Shown here piece by piece: positions 33,507 through 41,570 of a stretch of 64,000 nt of DNA; position 1 is the first letter of the stretch, and the number at the start of each line of letters is the position of its first letter. The notes beneath the pieces are model-generated. The model did no database searches and was not told where the DNA came from. It saw nothing but the letters and a program-made list of their open reading frames with translations. The position numbers were made by a program, and so were the translations under genes. The stretch is from Amycolatopsis sp. CA-128772 (GTDB lineage Bacteria > Actinomycetota > Actinomycetes > Mycobacteriales > Pseudonocardiaceae): NCBI RefSeq assembly GCF_002904295.1, contig NZ_PPHG01000052.1:167583-231582 (forward strand), read 5' to 3'.

Positions 33507-36027
33507 GGCGGGCTCCTTCCTTGTCGAAGAGGACGGATTCGGTCACGGTCACCGGCACCACCTGATCGCCGACCGGCACGTACAGCGTCTCGCCGATCCG
33601 TGCGCGGCCGGAGCGCACCAAGGCGAGGGCGAAAGTACGGCCGAGGGCGGCGCTGTCGTAGCTGGACGTGACGTGGCCGAGCATCCGCACCGGCGGGTTC
33701 CCGACGGTTCCGGATTCGATGATCTGCGACCCCTCCGGCAGCAGCACCGAGGGATCGACCGGCACCAGGCCCACGAATTGCTTCCGGTCGGGCCGGTTGT
33801 TCTCGGCGCGGGCGAACGAGCGCTTGCCGATGAAGTCGGCTTTCTTCTTCGACACCGCCCAGGACAGGCCGAGGTCCTGCGGGGTGACCGTGCCGTCGGT
33901 GTCCTGGCCGATGATCGGGTAGCCCTTCTCGGCGCGCAGGACGTGCATGGTCTCGGTGCCGTACGGCGTGACCCCTTGGTCCACTATGGACTGCCAGAGC
34001 GCGGGACCGTGCCACGACGGGACGTTGATCTCATACGCCAGTTCGCCGGAGAAGCTGATCCGGCACACGCGCGCCGGGAGGCCGGCCACCTCCGCGTCCT
34101 GCCAGGTCATGAACCCGAAGGCTTCGTTCGAGACGTCAAGAACCGGGGCCAGGCGGCCGAGGACTTCCCGGGAACGCGGGCCGACCAGCGGGATCGTGGC
34201 CCAGTGCTCGGTGACCGAGCTGGCGAACACCTCCAGGTGCGGCCACTCCGTCTGCAGCCACTCCTCCATCCACTCGAGGATCTTCGCCGCGTTGCCGGTG
34301 GTCGTGGTGACCAGGAACCGCTCCTCGCCGACGCGGATCACCGTGCCGTCGTCGATCACCATGCCGTCCACACCGCACATCACGCCGTAGCGGATCCGGC
34401 CGACCTTCAGGTTGCTCATCAGGTTCGTGTAGAGCATGTCGAGGAACCAGCCGGCGTCCGGGCCCTGGACGTCGATCTTGCCCAGCGTGGACCCGTCCAT
34501 GCACGCCACGTCGTTGCGCGCGGCGCGGCATTCGCGCCGGACGGCGTCGGCCATCGGCTCGCCGGGCCGCGGGTAGTACCACGGCCGCTTCCACTGGCCG
34601 ACGTTCTCGAACTCGGCGCCGTGCCCGACGTGCCACGGGTGGATCGTGGTGACACGCACGGGATCGTGCAGCTCGCCGCGGTTCCGCCCGGCCAGTGCGG
34701 CGAACGACACCGGCGTGTACGGCGGCCGGAACGTGGTCGGACGGCGGTCGGCGAGATCGACACCCAGAGCTTCGGCGGTGATGCCGGCGGCGAGCATGCC
34801 GGAGGTCCTGCCCTGGTCGTGCGCGGTCCCGATGGTCGTGTAGCGCTTGACGTGCTCCAGCGAACGCAGGCCGGCACCGGTGGCGCGCAGGACGTCGGAC
34901 ACCGTGGCGTCGCGCTGCTGGTCGACGAACCGGGTGTCCACTTCGGACTCGGGCGCCGGGACCTGCCAGAGCACCTCGGTCTCCGGCAGCCCTTCGCCGG
35001 CGGCGGCGCCGACGACGGTCACGTTCGCGAGCGAGCCGTCCGGGACGTACGCACCGAGTTCCGGGGCGTACCGGAGGGTGCCGCGGGCCTGGCTGTAGAG
35101 GTGCACGGCCGGGTTCCAGCCGCCGGACACGAGCAGCAGGTCGCACTCGACCCGCTCCCCCGCCATCGAGCCCAGTTTCGCCACGTGGGCGGCGGTGATG
35201 TGCTCGCCGCCGTCGGTGCCGATGACGCCGTAGCCCTCGCGAGCGTCGACGATTCGCACGATCTCGGCCCCGGCTCCGGCCAGCTCGGAGGCAGCCTCGT
35301 AAGCGGAGTCGTTGGTGGTGAACACGACCACGCGCCGCCCGGCCAGGACGCCGTACCGGTTCAGGTACGTGCGCGCGGCCGACGCGAGCATGATGCCGGG
35401 ACGGTCGTTGTCCGGGAAGACGATCGGCCGTTCGTGCGCACCGGTCGCGATGATGATCCGCTTCGCCCGGATCCGCCAGACCCGCTGCCGCGAGATCCGC
35501 TCGGGGGGTTCGCCTCGGCGTTCCAGGGCAAGCACGAAACCGTCGTCGTAGACACCGAACGCCGTGGTGCGCGAAAGGAACCGGACGCCTTCGGGCGCCT
35601 CGCCGTCGGGCTGGTCGTCGATGAGCAGCACCCGGCCGGAAGCGGCGGCAGCGGCGGCGCGGCCGGCGGGTCCGGCGCCGACGACCAGGACATCGCAGTG
35701 GGCGTGCTTCGCGTCGTACCGGGCCGGGTCCGGCTCGGCGGCCAGCCGGCCCTGACCACGCAGGCCGCGCGCCTCCAGACCGTCGTACAGCTCGACCGTC
35801 GTCGCCGACAGCATCGGCTCCGGGAACGGGTTTTCGATCTGCACCAAGGCGTTCGAGTCTTCGACGCCGGCCGCGAAGATCCCGCGCGGTCGCCCGTACT
35901 TGATGCTGGTGGCGACCTGGTGAATGCCGTTGGCCAGCAACGCGGACGCCAGGGTGTCGCCGAGGAAACCGGTCAGCTCGCGGCCGTCGAAGGTGAACTT
36001 GAGCGGGACGCCGGACAGCCGGGTCAT
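33496..36027 (-). CDS. soxA: Sarcosine oxidase alpha subunit
   Basis: An 843-residue subunit: an N-terminal 2Fe-2S-like fold without the cysteines (FTFDGRELTGFLGDTLASALL), an NAD-binding domain (DVLVVGAGPAGRAAAAAA, IIIATGAHERPIVFPDND), and C-terminal GcvT-type folate-binding domains (CMDGSTLGKIDVQGPDAGWFLD, PYGTETMHVLRAEKGYPIIGQ). It holds NAD+ and tetrahydrofolate, and takes the methylene group from sarcosine to give 5,10-methylene-THF. It is shorter than the ~965 residues of the Corynebacterium subunit. The ATG overlaps the soxD stop (ATGA). Confidence 0.94.
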   Translation of the reverse strand: MTRLSGVPLKFTFDGRELTGFLGDTLASALLANGIHQVATSIKYGRPRGIFAAGVEDSNALVQIENPFPEPMLSATTVELYDGLEARGLRGQGRLAAEPDPARYDAKHAHCDVLVVGAGPAGRAAAAAASGRVLLIDDQPDGEAPEGVRFLSRTTAFGVYDDGFVLALERRGEPPERISRQRVWRIRAKRIIIATGAHERPIVFPDNDRPGIMLASAARTYLNRYGVLAGRRVVVFTTNDSAYEAASELAGAGAEIVRIVDAREGYGVIGTDGGEHITAAHVAKLGSMAGERVECDLLLVSGGWNPAVHLYSQARGTLRYAPELGAYVPDGSLANVTVVGAAAGEGLPETEVLWQVPAPESEVDTRFVDQQRDATVSDVLRATGAGLRSLEHVKRYTTIGTAHDQGRTSGMLAAGITAEALGVDLADRRPTTFRPPYTPVSFAALAGRNRGELHDPVRVTTIHPWHVGHGAEFENVGQWKRPWYYPRPGEPMADAVRRECRAARNDVACMDGSTLGKIDVQGPDAGWFLDMLYTNLMSNLKVGRIRYGVMCGVDGMVIDDGTVIRVGEERFLVTTTTGNAAKILEWMEEWLQTEWPHLEVFASSVTEHWATIPLVGPRSREVLGRLAPVLDVSNEAFGFMTWQDAEVAGLPARVCRISFSGELAYEINVPSWHGPALWQSIVDQGVTPYGTETMHVLRAEKGYPIIGQDTDGTVTPQDLGLSWAVSKKKADFIGKRSFARAENNRPDRKQFVGLVPVDPSVLLPEGSQIIESGTVGNPPVRMLGHVTSSYDSAALGRTFALALVRSGRARIGETLYVPVGDQVVPVTVTESVLFDKEGARRDG

Positions 36028-36302
36028 GAGATCACCGGCCTGGGCTCGTCGAGGCGGTAGACCGCCAGGAGGTCGTGGGTGCGCGTGTCGCGGACGGCGT
36101 TGAACCACCGACGGCAGCCCGCGGAGTGGCTCCAGCGCTCGGCGAACGGTCCGCTCGGGTTGTCACGGAAGAAGACGAACTTGGCCCAGTCCTCATCGGA
36201 CAGTGCCGACGGATCCGAGGGGTAGGCGACGTGCGCCTGGCCGCCGTAGTGGAACTCGGCTTCCTCGCGCGGCCCACACCAAGGGCAGGGGATCAGGTGC
36301 AT
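36024..36302 (-). CDS. soxD: Sarcosine oxidase delta subunit
   Basis: A 92-residue subunit with the zinc-binding N-terminus IPCPWCGPREEAEFHYGG and the family's middle block FVFFRDNPSGPFAERWSHSAGCRRWF. It bridges the alpha and beta subunits. The ATG at 36302 has AGGAG 7 nt upstream and lies 10 nt after the soxB stop. Confidence 0.95.
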   Translation of the reverse strand: MHLIPCPWCGPREEAEFHYGGQAHVAYPSDPSALSDEDWAKFVFFRDNPSGPFAERWSHSAGCRRWFNAVRDTRTHDLLAVYRLDEPRPVIS

Positions 36303-36312
36303 CAGAACGCTC

Positions 36313-37524
36313 CTAGTGCGCCACGGCGGCGGCGCCGTGCTCGTCGACGAGGGCACCGGTGGTGAACCGGTCGAGGGCGAAGGGCTCGGCGTACTCGTGC
36401 GGCTTGCCGCGGGCGATGGTCGCCGCGAAGACGTCCCCGACGCCGGGGGTCGCCTTGAAACCGCCGGTGCCCCAGCCGCAGTTGAGGAACAGGTTTTCCA
36501 CCGGCGTCAGGCCGATGATCGGCGAGGCGTCCGGGCTGGTGTCGACGATCCCGGCCCACGTCCGCAGCAGGTGCGCCCGCGCGAACACCGGGAACAGCTC
36601 CAGCGCGGCGGCCATCTGCTGCTCGATGATGTGGAACGAGCCGCGCTGGCCGTACCCGTGGTAACTGTCGATGCCGGCGCCCATGACGAGCTCGCCCTTG
36701 TGCGCCTGGGAAACGTAGACGTGCACGGCGTTCGACATGACGACCGTCGGGTGGATCGGTTCCAGCAGCTCCGACACCAGCGCCTGCAACGGGTGCGACG
36801 TCAGCGGCAGGTCCAGGCCGACCATGCGAGCCAGCACCGACGTGTGCCCGGCCGCGCACAGCGCCACCTTGCCCGCGGCGATCCGGCCCCGGGACGTCTC
36901 GACGCCGGTGACCCGGCCGCCGCCGGTCGTGATGCCGGTGACCTCGCAGTTCTGGATGAGGTCGACGCCCAGTTCGTGCGCGGCACGCGCGAAACCCCAA
37001 GCCACGTAGTCGTGCTTCGCGATACCCGCGCGTGGCTGGAAAGTCGCGCCGAGCACCGGGTAGCGGACGTCCGGCGAGGTGTTGACGATCGGGCAGATCT
37101 CCTTGACGCCGTCGGCGTCCACCCATTCGGCGTCGATGCCGTTGAGCTTGTTGGCCTCGACGCGGCGGACGCTGTCGCGGACGTCCTGCAGGCTGTGCGC
37201 CAGGTTCAGCACCCCGCGCTGGCTGAACAGGATCGGGTAGCCGAGGTCCTCTTCGAGCCCTTCCCACAGCTTGAGGGAGTGCTCGTAGATGCCGGAGCTC
37301 TCGTCCCAGAGATAATTGGAGCGGATGATCGTGGTGTTGCGGGCCATGTTCCCGCCGGCGAGCCAGCCCTTCTCGAGCACGGCGACACCTCTGATGCCCT
37401 GTTTGGCCAGGTAGTAAGCGGTGGCGAGGCCGTGCCCACCGCCGCCGACGATGACGACGTCGTAACTCCGGCGAGGCTCGGGGTTGTCCCAGAGAAAGTC
37501 CGGGTGCTCCGGCAGGTCGGTCAT
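36313..37524 (-). CDS. soxB: Sarcosine oxidase beta subunit
   Basis: A 403-residue flavoprotein that oxidises sarcosine, yielding H2O2 and a methylene unit. The FAD motif is YDVVIVGGGGHGLATAYYLAK, followed by NMARNTTIIRSNY and AGIAKHDYVAWGFARAA, in which His171 lies where the covalent FMN histidine sits in characterised enzymes (near 173). GWGTGGFKATPGVG closes the FAD site. It is the first gene of the soxBDAG-purU-DMGDH operon and is divergent from a GntR regulator, with a TGATATATCA operator between them. Confidence 0.95.
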   Translation of the reverse strand: MTDLPEHPDFLWDNPEPRRSYDVVIVGGGGHGLATAYYLAKQGIRGVAVLEKGWLAGGNMARNTTIIRSNYLWDESSGIYEHSLKLWEGLEEDLGYPILFSQRGVLNLAHSLQDVRDSVRRVEANKLNGIDAEWVDADGVKEICPIVNTSPDVRYPVLGATFQPRAGIAKHDYVAWGFARAAHELGVDLIQNCEVTGITTGGGRVTGVETSRGRIAAGKVALCAAGHTSVLARMVGLDLPLTSHPLQALVSELLEPIHPTVVMSNAVHVYVSQAHKGELVMGAGIDSYHGYGQRGSFHIIEQQMAAALELFPVFARAHLLRTWAGIVDTSPDASPIIGLTPVENLFLNCGWGTGGFKATPGVGDVFAATIARGKPHEYAEPFALDRFTTGALVDEHGAAAVAH

Positions 37525-37548
37525 CGCGAACCTTCCGTGGTCGACTTC

Positions 37549-37558
37549 TGATATATCA
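37549..37558. promoter_or_regulatory. GntR operator TGATATATCA
   Basis: Perfect 10-bp AT-rich palindrome in a GC-rich genome, midway between soxB (start 37524, minus) and the GntR gene (ATG 37582, plus). It has the form of FCD-family GntR sites and probably controls both directions. Confidence 0.75.
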
Positions 37559-37581
37559 ATCGTCGATGTAGGCTAAGCGCC

Positions 37582-38229
37582 ATGCATCCGCAGGTCAATC
37601 CCCCGTCGCTGGCCGAACAGGCGTACCTGTTCGTCCGTGATCGCCTGGTCATGCTCGACATCCCGCCGGGCTCGCCCCTCAACGAGGAGGAGCTCGGCGC
37701 CGCGCTCGGCATGGGCCGGACGCCGATCCGCGAGGCGCTGAAGCGGCTGGAGTCCGAACGCCTGGTCGTCGCCTACCCGCGACGCGGCACGTTCGCCACC
37801 GACGTCAACATCTCCGACCTCGCGCACATCTCCGAGGTCCGGCGCACGCTCGAACCGATGGCGACGGCCGCCGCGGCCGAGCGCGCGACCGCGGCCGACC
37901 GGGCCACCCTGACCGAACTGCGCGCGCAGCTCGACGCCGACGTCCCGGGCCGGGACAACGCCGACCTGCTGCGCACCGACCTCGCCCTGCACCGGGCGGT
38001 CTACCGGTGCGTGCACAACCCGTTCCTCGAAGACACGCTCATCCGGTACGACAACCTGGCCACCCGGATCTGGTGCGTGTTCGTGCCCCGGCTGCCCGGG
38101 ATGGCCGGCCACGTCCACGAACACGTCCCGCTCCTCACCGCGATCATCGAGGGCGACGGCGAGAAGGCCGCTGCCCTCACGCTCGAGCACGTCGCCGGGT
38201 TCGAGGCCGCCATCCGCGCGCTGATCTAG
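37582..38229 (+). CDS. GntR-family regulator with FCD domain
   Basis: A 215-residue regulator: an N-terminal winged helix (PPGSPLNEEELGAALGMGRTPIREALKRLESE) and an all-helical FCD ligand-binding domain (ISEVRRTLEPMATAAAAERA, DLALHRAVYRCVHNPFLEDTL, HEHVPLLTAIIEGDGEKA) with metal-binding histidines. It is likely the repressor of the sarcosine oxidase operon, responding to sarcosine, glycine betaine or a one-carbon signal (inference). TAGGCT lies 7 nt before the ATG (leaderless). Its stop shares CTAG (38226-38229) with the convergent demethylase gene. Confidence 0.92.
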   Translation: MHPQVNPPSLAEQAYLFVRDRLVMLDIPPGSPLNEEELGAALGMGRTPIREALKRLESERLVVAYPRRGTFATDVNISDLAHISEVRRTLEPMATAAAAERATAADRATLTELRAQLDADVPGRDNADLLRTDLALHRAVYRCVHNPFLEDTLIRYDNLATRIWCVFVPRLPGMAGHVHEHVPLLTAIIEGDGEKAAALTLEHVAGFEAAIRALI

Positions 38230-39347
38230 CCGCTCAACCGGGCGCGGACCCAGTCGTGGAAGGCGCCGATGTGGTGCTCGCTGGGCACGAGTACCCCGCC
38301 CCGCGCGTACGCCCGCGAGCCCATCGCCAGCTGGCAGCGTTCGCACGCCTCGAAGTCCTGCAGGTTGACGCGGTGGAACAGCTCGACCGACCGGCTCAGG
38401 TCGCGCCCGGAATCGACGACTTCGGGCAGGTACAGCCAGTCGCAGCGGACCAGCGTCCGGTCCGGCGCCAGCGGGAACATCCGGTGGATGATCACGTGGT
38501 CCGGGACCAGGTTGACGAAAACGCCCGGTTTGATGGTGATCGCGTAGTACTTGCGGTCCTGGGCCTCGGTGACGCCGGGCAGGCGGTCGACGCCTTCGCT
38601 GCCGTCGACGGTGAAACCCTTGATCCCGCCGCCGAACTCGGCGCCGTGGCCGACGTAGTACTGCGCCGCGTAACCGTCGGCGAACTCCGGGAGCACCTCG
38701 GTGAGCTCCGGGTGGATCGTCGCGCAGTGGTAGCACTCCATGAAGTTCTCGATGATCTGTTTCCAGTTCGCCTTCACGTCGTACTCGATGCGCTTGCCCA
38801 GCGCGAGGCCGTCGATGCCGTAGGCGTCGATCTCGGCCGGCCCGCCGAGCCGCTCGGTGACGGCCCCGATCACCGTCTCTTCGAACGACGGCGGCTCGCC
38901 GGCCAGGCAGACCCAGGCGTACCCGAGCCATTCGCGCAGGTGCAGCCGGGTCAGCCCGAACTCGGTGCGGTCGACGTCCGGCATCCCGGTGAGGTTCGGC
39001 GCCGCGATCAGCTTGCCGTCGAGGCCGTACGTCCAGGCGTGGTACGGGCACTGGAAGGCACGCTTGACCGTGCCGCTCTCCGACGTGCACAGCCGGGCGC
39101 CGCGGTGGCGGCAGACGTTGAGGAACGCGTTCAGCTTGCCGTCCCGCCCCCGTGAGACCAGGACGCTCTCCCGGCCGATCTGCACGGTCTCGAACGCTCC
39201 CGGCCCGGCGAGGTCGGCGCTGCGCACGGCGCAGAACCAGTCGGCCTCGAAGATTTTCGCCTGCTCGGCCGCGAAGATCGCCGGGTCGGTGTAGGAGCTG
39301 CCGGGCAACGTGGCGAGCAGGCTCGGCGGGAGATCGATTGCGGTCAC
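38226..39347 (-). CDS. gbcA: Rieske oxygenase, glycine betaine demethylase-like (GbcA)
   Basis: A 373-residue ring-hydroxylating-type oxygenase alpha subunit. The Rieske cluster ligands are in NVCRHRGARLC and FQCPYHAWTYG; the mononuclear iron site is in NFMECYHCATIHPEL with a C-terminal aspartate (CDWLYLPEVVD). In the choline-to-glycine neighbourhood it most probably oxidatively removes a methyl from glycine betaine, giving dimethylglycine and formaldehyde; stachydrine or carnitine are alternatives. The usual partner GbcB (flavin/2Fe-2S reductase) is not in the window. The GTG at 39347 has GAGGA. It is downstream of the TetR gene on the same strand. Confidence 0.85.
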   Translation of the reverse strand: MTAIDLPPSLLATLPGSSYTDPAIFAAEQAKIFEADWFCAVRSADLAGPGAFETVQIGRESVLVSRGRDGKLNAFLNVCRHRGARLCTSESGTVKRAFQCPYHAWTYGLDGKLIAAPNLTGMPDVDRTEFGLTRLHLREWLGYAWVCLAGEPPSFEETVIGAVTERLGGPAEIDAYGIDGLALGKRIEYDVKANWKQIIENFMECYHCATIHPELTEVLPEFADGYAAQYYVGHGAEFGGGIKGFTVDGSEGVDRLPGVTEAQDRKYYAITIKPGVFVNLVPDHVIIHRMFPLAPDRTLVRCDWLYLPEVVDSGRDLSRSVELFHRVNLQDFEACERCQLAMGSRAYARGGVLVPSEHHIGAFHDWVRARLSG

Positions 39348-39441
39348 CGGCGTGGTCCTCTCCGCGGATCAGAACGGGAGTTGCGCAGAACGCGTCTTGT
39401 TGCTCACTCCGGAACAGAGTGACTGCCGCCACGCACGGCTG

Positions 39442-40029
39442 TCAACAAGTTCGGCCCGGCGGTCCCTCGATCGCCCGGCGGAACAGGGTTTCGATCTCCT
39501 CGCGGGTGGGGCGCGGGTCGGCCAGCGCGGCCTGCATCAGGAGGCCGCAGAACAACCCGGCCAGCAACCGGCCGGTGAGGGAATCGGTGCGGGAGCCGAA
39601 GAACGCGATCAGGGCGTCGTCCCAGGCCGCGCTCGCCTTGCGCAGCGCCGGCCGGTGCAGGGCCGCGACGTACAGGTCGTACTCGACGACCGTGTCCCGG
39701 TACTGCTCGTTGATGTAGCCCATCACCAGTTCGGCGAGCGCCGCGGCGAAGTCGGCGTCCGGCGGCAGCGCCGACTCCCACTCCTTCAGCGCGTGGACGT
39801 TCTTCTCGGCCGCCTCGTGCAGGGCGACCTCCAGCAGGTCGTCCAGGGTCGCGAAGTGGTAGGTCGTCGAGCCGAGCGGGACACCGGCCGCCGCCGCCAC
39901 CGAGCGGTGCGTGACCCCGTCGATCCCTCGCTGCGCCACCACCTCGATCGCCGCCTTGGCGATCCGCGCGCGGCGCTCGGGATCGTTCGGACCGCGGCGC
40001 CGCGTCGCGCCGGGTTCGCTGTTCGCCAC
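39442..40029 (-). CDS. TetR-family regulator (BetI-like)
   Basis: A 195-residue regulator with HTH ARIAKAAIEVVAQRGIDGVTHRSVAAAAGVPLGSTTYHF and a helical ligand domain (TetR_C_6-like, GRLLAGLFCGLLMQAALADPRPT). Placed divergent from betaine aldehyde dehydrogenase, it is likely the choline/betaine-responsive repressor, the role of BetI. The GTG at 40029 with AAGGAGG upstream is chosen over an earlier in-frame start. Its probable operator lies at 40050-40080. Confidence 0.88.
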   Translation of the reverse strand: MANSEPGATRRRGPNDPERRARIAKAAIEVVAQRGIDGVTHRSVAAAAGVPLGSTTYHFATLDDLLEVALHEAAEKNVHALKEWESALPPDADFAAALAELVMGYINEQYRDTVVEYDLYVAALHRPALRKASAAWDDALIAFFGSRTDSLTGRLLAGLFCGLLMQAALADPRPTREEIETLFRRAIEGPPGRTC

Positions 40030-40049
40030 CGGGCCTCCTTGTGGACATC

Positions 40050-40080
40050 TGTACACACTTCGCGTACAAATGTACGCACT
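40050..40080. promoter_or_regulatory. TetR/BetI-like operator with TGTAC repeats
   Basis: TGTACACACT (40050-40059) and TGTACGCACT (40071-40080) are direct repeats 21 bp apart, and GTACA-AA-TGTAC (40064-40075) is a palindrome between them. This is the expected position for the regulator's binding site in the divergent promoter. Confidence 0.65.
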
Positions 40081-40120
40081 CTGGACGTGAAGCAGCCACT
40101 ACCGCTCCGGGAAGGGCCGC

Positions 40121-41536
40121 ATGTTCGATGTGCTCAACCCCGCCACCGGCCAGGTCATCGCCACCCTCGCCGAGGCGGGCCACGAAGAGGTCGACGCCGC
40201 GGTCGAAGCTGCGCGGAAGGCGTTCGACGCGGGTCCGTGGCGGCGGACGACCGCCGGCGAACGCAGCGCACTGCTGCGCCGGACGGCCGACCTGCTGGTC
40301 CGCGACCGCGAGGAACTCGCCCGCACGGAGAGCCTCGACACCGGCAAGACGCTCGGCGAAGGCCGCATCGACATCGACGATGTGACGAACGTCTTCCGCT
40401 ACTACGCCGACCTCGCGGACAAGGACGCCGGCCGCCTGGTCGACGCGGGCAGCGCGACCGTCGTCAGCCGGATCGTGCACGAACCGGTCGGCGTCTGCGC
40501 GCTCATCGCGCCGTGGAACTACCCGCTGCTGCAGATGTCCTGGAAGGTCGCGCCGGCGTTGGCCGCGGGCAACACCGTGGTGCTCAAGCCGAGCGAGGTC
40601 ACCCCGCTGACCACGATCAAGCTGGTCGCCCTCCTCGAGGAGGCAGGCACGCCACCCGGCGTGGTCAACCTGCTCCTCGGCGACGGCCGGGTCGGCGCGG
40701 CGATGGTCGAGCACCCGGGCGTCGACCTCGTCTCCTTCACCGGCGGCTACGCGACCGGCGAGAAGATCATGACGGCCGCCGCGAAGGGCGTCCGGCGGGT
40801 CGCGCTCGAACTCGGCGGCAAGAACCCGAACGTGGTGTTCGACGACGCCGGCTACGAAACCGCACTGGACTACGCCCTGCTGGCCGCGTTCGTCCATTCC
40901 GGACAGGTCTGCTCGGCGGGTGCCCGGCTGATCGTCCAGGACGGGATCCACGACCGGTTCGTGGCGGACCTCGCCGCGCGTGCCGACCGCATCCGCGTCG
41001 GCGACGGCCTGGCCCCTTCGACCGAGACCGGCCCGCTCGTCTCGGCGCAGCACCGCGCCAAGGTCGAGGGGTACATCGAAAGCGCTCTCCAGGAGGGCGC
41101 GACGCTCCGGGCCGGCGGCAAGCGCCCCGAGGGACCGGAGTACGAAACCGGTTTCTTCCTGCGTCCCACCGTGTTTTCCGGCTGTACGCGGGACATGGCG
41201 ATCGTCCGGGAAGAGGTCTTCGGCCCGGTCGTCACCGTGGAACGGTTCGCCGGGGAGGCCGACGCGATCGCGCTGGCCAACGACACCGAGTACGGGCTCG
41301 CCGGAGCCGTGTGGACGTCGGACGCGTCCCGCGCCCAGCGCGTCGCCGGGGCCCTGCGCCACGGCACCGTGTGGATCAACGACTACCACCCCTACCTGCC
41401 CCAGGCGGAGTGGGGTGGGTTCGGCAGATCGGGCATCGGCCGCGAACTCGGGCCGTCCGGGCTGGCCGAATACCAGGAGAGCAAGCACATCTACCAGAAC
41501 ATCGATCCCGTTCCGCAGCACTGGTTCAAGGGCTGA
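40121..41536 (+). CDS. betB: Betaine aldehyde dehydrogenase
   Basis: A 471-residue NAD(P)-dependent aldehyde dehydrogenase. It has the oxyanion Asn segment IAPWNYPLLQMSWKVAPALA, Glu230 in LELGGKNPN and the catalytic Cys264 in HSGQVCSAGARL, then EEVFGPVVTVERF. It oxidises betaine aldehyde to glycine betaine. Substrate assignment rests on the neighbouring choline dehydrogenase, permease and TetR regulator. It opens an apparent operon with the permease (34-nt gap). Confidence 0.9.
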   Translation: MFDVLNPATGQVIATLAEAGHEEVDAAVEAARKAFDAGPWRRTTAGERSALLRRTADLLVRDREELARTESLDTGKTLGEGRIDIDDVTNVFRYYADLADKDAGRLVDAGSATVVSRIVHEPVGVCALIAPWNYPLLQMSWKVAPALAAGNTVVLKPSEVTPLTTIKLVALLEEAGTPPGVVNLLLGDGRVGAAMVEHPGVDLVSFTGGYATGEKIMTAAAKGVRRVALELGGKNPNVVFDDAGYETALDYALLAAFVHSGQVCSAGARLIVQDGIHDRFVADLAARADRIRVGDGLAPSTETGPLVSAQHRAKVEGYIESALQEGATLRAGGKRPEGPEYETGFFLRPTVFSGCTRDMAIVREEVFGPVVTVERFAGEADAIALANDTEYGLAGAVWTSDASRAQRVAGALRHGTVWINDYHPYLPQAEWGGFGRSGIGRELGPSGLAEYQESKHIYQNIDPVPQHWFKG

Positions 41537-41570
41537 TCCCTCCCCCACCCACCACGTGAGGACGCACGCG

